Shown here piece by piece: positions 4,912 to 7,797 of a stretch of DNA of 7,797 nt (its first letter is position 1; each line of letters starts with the position of its first letter). The DNA is from Candidatus Bathyarchaeota archaeon (GTDB taxonomy: Archaea > Thermoproteota > CALKCG01 > B24 > JAGTQN01), in NCBI GenBank assembly GCA_018396395.1, contig JAGTQN010000077.1:1-7797 (forward strand), written 5' to 3'. Both the position numbers and the translations under genes were made by a program. The notes under the pieces are model-generated. The model was not told the DNA's origin and did not search any database. It saw nothing but the letters and a program-made list of their open reading frames with translations.

Positions 4912-5898
4912 TTGGGAAACAAGGTCCTGATAACAGCCCTCATAGACGAGGAGCAAATGCCTGAGGCCTTAGCCCTCCTCAGAAGTAAGGCTGAGGTCAG
5001 GCTAAACCCTTACGGAAGAGTCCTTAGGGAAGAGGAGCTCATCGAGGAGCTAAGGGATGTGGATGCTGTCTTAGCTGGTGGAGATTCCTTCAGCGCAAAG
5101 GTCATCTCCTCGGCAAGGAATCTTAAGATCATCGCGAGGGATGGCGTAGGTCTCGATCGGGTAGACCTAGCTGCTGCGACGAAGGCAGGGATCGTTGTGA
5201 CCATCGCACCCACGGTCTGCGAATCTGTAGCAGATCTAACCTTTGGTTTGATTCTATGCGTTATGAGGAGAATCCTCATAGCTGATAGGAGTGTTAGATC
5301 CCAAGAATGGAACCTTCGTAGGAAGTTTGTTGGCAGGGATGTGCATGGGGCTACCTTAGGCATTATAGGACTTGGAAGGGTAGGCTCTGGTGTTGCCAAG
5401 AGGGCTAGAGGCTTTAGGATGCGGGTTTTGGGCTACGATCCCTATGTAAAGCCCGAAAGGATAAGGGAACTTGGCGTGGAGCCCTCTGATCTCGATGCCC
5501 TTTTAAGGGAATCCGATGTTGTGACGATCCATACACCCCTTACAGAGGAAACGAGGGGCTTAATAGGATCTAGGGAAATAGGACTAATGAAGGACGGTAG
5601 CTATTTGATAAACACGGCAAGGGGAGCAATCGTAGACGAAAAGGCCCTTTATGAAGCTCTGAGAATTGGAAAGCTCGCGGGGGCAGGTCTCGACGTACTT
5701 ACCGTGGAGCCTCCAACTCCTGAAAATCCCCTCCTTAATCTCGAGAATGTCGTCCTTACGCCTCATATAGGCAACGATACTGTTGAGGCTTTCAGGAGGC
5801 TTTCCCTTCAGGCAGCTGAGGATATTATAAGAGTTCTAGATGGGGAGCCTCCCCTAAATCCCGTGAATCCAGAAGCCCTGGCGAGGCGAAAATTTTAG
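4912..5898 (+). CDS. D-2-hydroxyacid dehydrogenase, phosphoglycerate dehydrogenase-like (328 aa)
   Basis: This cytoplasmic enzyme would oxidise a D-2-hydroxyacid, or reduce the matching 2-oxoacid, with NAD(H). The substrate-binding domain is split (about 1-105 and 290-328) around a Rossmann domain with GLGRVG at 153-158 and an acidic residue, Asp176 in GYDPY, that favours NAD over NADP. The catalytic set is complete: Arg237 (NTARGAIVDE), Glu266 (DVLTVEPP) and His285 (TPHIGNDT). It has no C-terminal ACT domain, so it resembles glyoxylate/hydroxypyruvate reductases and short phosphoglycerate dehydrogenases equally well; serA is not assigned. It starts at TTG behind GGAGG and ends with TAG, with a TAA sixteen codons later. 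Standing downstream of a sugar-acid dehydratase candidate on the same strand, it may handle a hydroxyacid product of that path; this is inferred from position only. Confidence 0.88.
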   Translation: MGNKVLITALIDEEQMPEALALLRSKAEVRLNPYGRVLREEELIEELRDVDAVLAGGDSFSAKVISSARNLKIIARDGVGLDRVDLAAATKAGIVVTIAPTVCESVADLTFGLILCVMRRILIADRSVRSQEWNLRRKFVGRDVHGATLGIIGLGRVGSGVAKRARGFRMRVLGYDPYVKPERIRELGVEPSDLDALLRESDVVTIHTPLTEETRGLIGSREIGLMKDGSYLINTARGAIVDEKALYEALRIGKLAGAGLDVLTVEPPTPENPLLNLENVVLTPHIGNDTVEAFRRLSLQAAEDIIRVLDGEPPLNPVNPEALARRKF

Positions 5899-5972
5899 CC
5901 TCTAAGCTCTTTCCATGGCATTAGAATTTCTAAGCCATTCTTTCTCTAAGTTCAGCATAGCCCAGTATAGCC

Positions 5973-6008
5973 TAGCCTAGCCAAGACAAGACAAGACAAG
6001 GTTAGGCT
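5973..6008 (+). repeat. Pentamer repeats forming a hairpin upstream of the creatininase-family gene
   Basis: The segment has pentamers tagcc (three near 5968-5982) and aagac (three at 5983-5997). AGCCTAGCC 5974-5982 pairs with GGTTAGGCT 6000-6008, nine pairs with one G-T, so the aagac copies form a 17-base loop. It lies 50-85 bases before the creatininase-family start. It may be a slippage-prone simple repeat, a terminator of the preceding gene, or a regulator site. Confidence 0.4.
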
Positions 6009-6021
6009 GATCTAGCTTCCA

Positions 6022-6043
6022 TTAAACTTAAGAGTCTTATAGG
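6022..6043 (+). promoter_or_regulatory. Possible TATA boxes of the creatininase-family gene
   Basis: Two TATA-like stretches, ttaaactta (6022-6030) and cttataggc (6035-6043), precede the gene. The second would start a transcript near 6065, almost at the ATG at 6070, which fits a leaderless message because no clear Shine-Dalgarno sequence is present. This also makes the ATG at 6070 a credible start. Confidence 0.3.
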
Positions 6044-6057
6044 CGCCTAGATGCAAT

Positions 6058-6954
6058 TTGGGATTTGCTATGGAAAGAAAAGTCGCTACAGGTTTTACGA
6101 ATAAGAATAGGAATAAGAAAGGCTCGAAGATAGGCTCGGTTTTCTATGCGGATCTTACTTGGCCAGAGTTGAGGGAGGCTGCAAAAAAGGGTGTTGTCAT
6201 TCTCCTTCCCGTGGGCTCCACAGAGCAGCATGGTCCCCATCTTCCCTTAAAGGTTGATTGGCTATGCGCATCGGAAGTCTGCCGAAGGGCCGCCGAAATT
6301 TTGGCTGGAGATGCCCTTGTCATGCCGACAGTCTATTATGGCTTCCAAGAGCATACGATGGACTTTCCAGGGACGATCTCCATCCGGGATGAGCACTTCA
6401 TCAATTATGTCTATGATATTTGCAGGAGCTTAGCCCATCATGGCTTCAAAAAGATCATCATCGTAAACGGCCATGGGAGCAACATACCGAATCTCGACCT
6501 TGTTATGCGAAGGGTGAACAACTACCATCCAGATACCATGTGTGCCCTCGTAAGCTGGTGGGACCTCGTCTTTCGGGTTGGAGATCGTCAGGAAGCCATG
6601 GCGAAGCTCAGGGAATCCGAGTTTCCCGGAGGCATGAGCCATGCATGCGAGCTAGAGACCTCCGTTCTCCTCTATCTTGAACCCTCCCTAGTCCAGATGG
6701 ATAAAGCTGTAAAGGAAGTCCCTCCTAAGACTTCAGAGTTCACATGGGGTGATCTCATGGTAGGCGCTTGGCATTCCCCTGTCCATACTGTAGACTTCAC
6801 TAGCAGGACTACAATGACAGGAATTAGTGGAGACCCCACGGTTGCTAAGGCTGAGAAGGGAAGGGCATGGCTGGAAACTGCTGCCGAAAACCTTGCAAAG
6901 TTCATTATCGAGTGGAAGGAACGTCCTATAAAGCCTAGGATAGACCATCACTGA
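6058..6954 (+). CDS. Creatininase-family metal-dependent amidohydrolase (298 aa)
   Basis: The creatininase family opens amide or cyclic amide bonds with a two-metal centre (Zn/Mn); it includes creatinine amidohydrolase, archaeal ArfB-type formamide hydrolase and MftE peptidase. Visible marks are DLTWPELREA (32-41), GSTEQHGPHLPL (53-64, with Glu56 and His58), Asp67, NGHGSN (137-142, His139) and HACELETS (195-202), the place of the conserved H-x-x-E element. At about 270 residues for the domain it is longer than typical ArfB, so that role is not assumed. The start is uncertain: TTG at 6058 or ATG at 6070. Either gives a basic, low-complexity extension (NKNRNKKGSK, 15-24) before the domain at residue 28, and there is no clear Shine-Dalgarno sequence. 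The transporter gene follows 60 bases downstream on the same strand, so co-transcription is plausible. The substrate is unknown. Confidence 0.85.
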   Translation: MGFAMERKVATGFTNKNRNKKGSKIGSVFYADLTWPELREAAKKGVVILLPVGSTEQHGPHLPLKVDWLCASEVCRRAAEILAGDALVMPTVYYGFQEHTMDFPGTISIRDEHFINYVYDICRSLAHHGFKKIIIVNGHGSNIPNLDLVMRRVNNYHPDTMCALVSWWDLVFRVGDRQEAMAKLRESEFPGGMSHACELETSVLLYLEPSLVQMDKAVKEVPPKTSEFTWGDLMVGAWHSPVHTVDFTSRTTMTGISGDPTVAKAEKGRAWLETAAENLAKFIIEWKERPIKPRIDHH

Positions 6955-7014
6955 GACGGATTGAGCTAATAAGATAAGAAGTGAACCCATTGAGGCTTAA
7001 GAAGGCTTGGCTGG

Positions 7015-7575
7015 TTGGATTTAACTCCTCTTTTAACGGCTTTCAGTTTCATCCTCTTGGCAGAGCTTGGTGACAAAACCCAGATGACAACCATAGCCCT
7101 TTCACTAAGATCCTCACCATGGCATGTCTTCCTTGGAAGTATGCTTGCTTTTTTCGTCGTAGATGGCATGAGTGCCCTTTTTGGAGGGACCCTTCTCTCC
7201 TTCCTCCCATCGGAGCTTGTCAGCCTTTGCTCTGGTATTGTCTTCATAGCCCTAGGGATCCTATCGATCCTTCGGAAAGATGGCGATGTTAAGTTTGAGA
7301 AGGGAGAAGTCGGGTTCCTGAAAGCCTTCTCCCTTGTAACCCTTATGGAACTTGGCGACAAAACCCAGCTCGCTTCGATTATTCTAGCCGTTGAGCTGGG
7401 CTCGCCCCTTCTAGTCCTCATAGGAGTTATGCTTGCCTTCTCCATCATCACAGCTACAGGGATCTTACTCGGCTCAAAGCTTTTGAGGCGCATTCCCGAG
7501 ACTTACATAAAAATTGGGGCCTCCATCTTCTTCATACTTTTCGGAGCCATCTTCATTTTTCATGCAATAACTTAA
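7015..7575 (+). CDS. GDT1/TMEM165 (UPF0016)-family cation transporter (186 aa)
   Basis: This is an integral membrane protein with six predicted helices in two repeats of three. Each repeat begins with the family signature E-x-G-D-K-T: ELGDKT at 17-22 and again at 112-117, separated by a short polar linker (about 87-101, RKDGDVKFEKGE). Eukaryotic and bacterial relatives move Mn(II) or Ca(II) in exchange for protons; archaeal members are presumed similar. The 186-residue length is normal for a full two-repeat protein. The start is TTG at 7015, the only start codon after an in-frame TGA at 6991-6993, and it places the first helix correctly; there is no good Shine-Dalgarno sequence. The creatininase-family gene ends 60 bases upstream, hinting that the transporter may supply its metal. 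TAA stop. Confidence 0.9.
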   Translation: MDLTPLLTAFSFILLAELGDKTQMTTIALSLRSSPWHVFLGSMLAFFVVDGMSALFGGTLLSFLPSELVSLCSGIVFIALGILSILRKDGDVKFEKGEVGFLKAFSLVTLMELGDKTQLASIILAVELGSPLLVLIGVMLAFSIITATGILLGSKLLRRIPETYIKIGASIFFILFGAIFIFHAIT

Positions 7576-7597
7576 CGAATAAAAAAGAAAGAGAAAC

Positions 7598-7620
7598 AAG
7601 TAGATCTACTTCACTTTTTT
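7598..7620 (+). terminator. Palindrome plus T-run terminator after the transporter gene
   Basis: AAGTAGATCTACTT (7598-7611) is a perfect 14-base palindrome, followed by cac and a T6 run (7615-7620), and by more T-rich sequence to about 7655. It begins 22 bases after the stop codon and probably ends the transcript. Confidence 0.6.
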
Positions 7621-7797
7621 ATCTATCCTTTAGGAACCTTTATTTTCATATTTTAATAAAATAAAATGAATGACTTATCGTCAAAACCGTTTACACTACA
7701 TCTCATCTAATATAGCTTACTTTGTGAACTACCCACTCATAAATGATGTGGGCTTCCTGCTTCAAAGATAAGGCTTGCGGGAACTTGGATAAGCTCC
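7621..7797. other. A/T-rich edge region without an assigned gene
   Basis: The first 60 bases are A/T-rich and could hold promoters. A hairpin is possible at 7732-7752 (CCCAC pairing with GTGGG, with partial pairing inside). An ATG at 7743 opens a frame that runs to the edge (18 codons), and a minus-strand frame from the edge ends at 7703 (about 31 codons). Both are too short to support a gene call. Confidence 0.3.

Noticed and set aside
4745..4930. A 61-codon + strand frame upstream of the dehydrogenase
   Set aside because: It begins at GTG without a Shine-Dalgarno sequence, overlaps the confirmed TTG start by 19 bases, and its protein resembles nothing I know; the start region is the TATA-like A/T stretch.
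6058..6954. Assignment as ArfB (F420/riboflavin pathway) or MftE (mycofactocin)
   Set aside because: The protein is longer than typical ArfB, and no F420, riboflavin or mycofactocin gene is in the window; only the family can be supported.
6966..7493. A 175-codon minus-strand frame opposite the transporter gene
   Set aside because: It is a shadow of the transporter gene: serine, arginine and proline rich without domain features, while the + strand has both E-x-G-D-K-T motifs.
7703..7797. Minus-strand open frame reaching the right edge, or + strand ATG at 7743
   Set aside because: They are 31 and 18 codons respectively, lengths expected by chance, with no Shine-Dalgarno sequence or recognisable motif.

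Overview
This window looks archaeal. The signs are a V/A-type ATPase subunit I homologue, frequent TTG starts, Shine-Dalgarno sequences of the GAGGTGA/GGAGG type, TATA-like boxes about 25 bases before likely transcript starts, and T-run terminators. I cannot fix the lineage from sequence alone; a thermophilic Thermoproteota or Bathyarchaeia-like organism is only an impression. There is no viral or transposon gene, no CRISPR array and no recognisable tRNA or rRNA.

Left part (1-1300, + strand): the 3' end of a xylose-isomerase-like TIM-barrel gene that enters from outside the window, then a complete VOC (glyoxalase-fold) metalloenzyme gene. A long T-rich terminator follows. Next comes a gene-free stretch with nested base pairing (core 1171-1242), a TATA-like box before it and a T-run after it; I propose it as a candidate small structured RNA.

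Middle (1337-3254, - strand): a flavin-reductase-like FMN-binding protein and, 304 bases downstream of it, a very unusual orphan homologue of V/A-ATPase subunit I. This homologue joins a native-looking N-terminus directly to the membrane domain, so the long peripheral stalk arm is missing. It has one in-frame TAG between transmembrane segments 5 and 6, immediately followed by ATG, and it stops after the segment with the essential arginine. It is either a decaying gene, a split gene, or a read-through gene. The spacer upstream of it holds a 12-bp hairpin with a GTAA loop.

Right part (3489-7575, + strand): an enolase-superfamily (mandelate racemase-type) sugar-acid dehydratase candidate, a D-2-hydroxyacid dehydrogenase, a creatininase-family amidohydrolase, and a GDT1/TMEM165-type cation transporter. 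With the isomerase and the VOC protein this suggests carbohydrate and sugar-acid catabolism, although no substrate can be named. The creatininase-family protein (a metal-dependent family) and the Mn/Ca-type transporter lie 60 bases apart and may be linked through metal supply.

The points most worth a second look are the in-frame TAG and missing arm of subunit I, the candidate RNA at 1167-1294, and the hairpin at 2520-2547.
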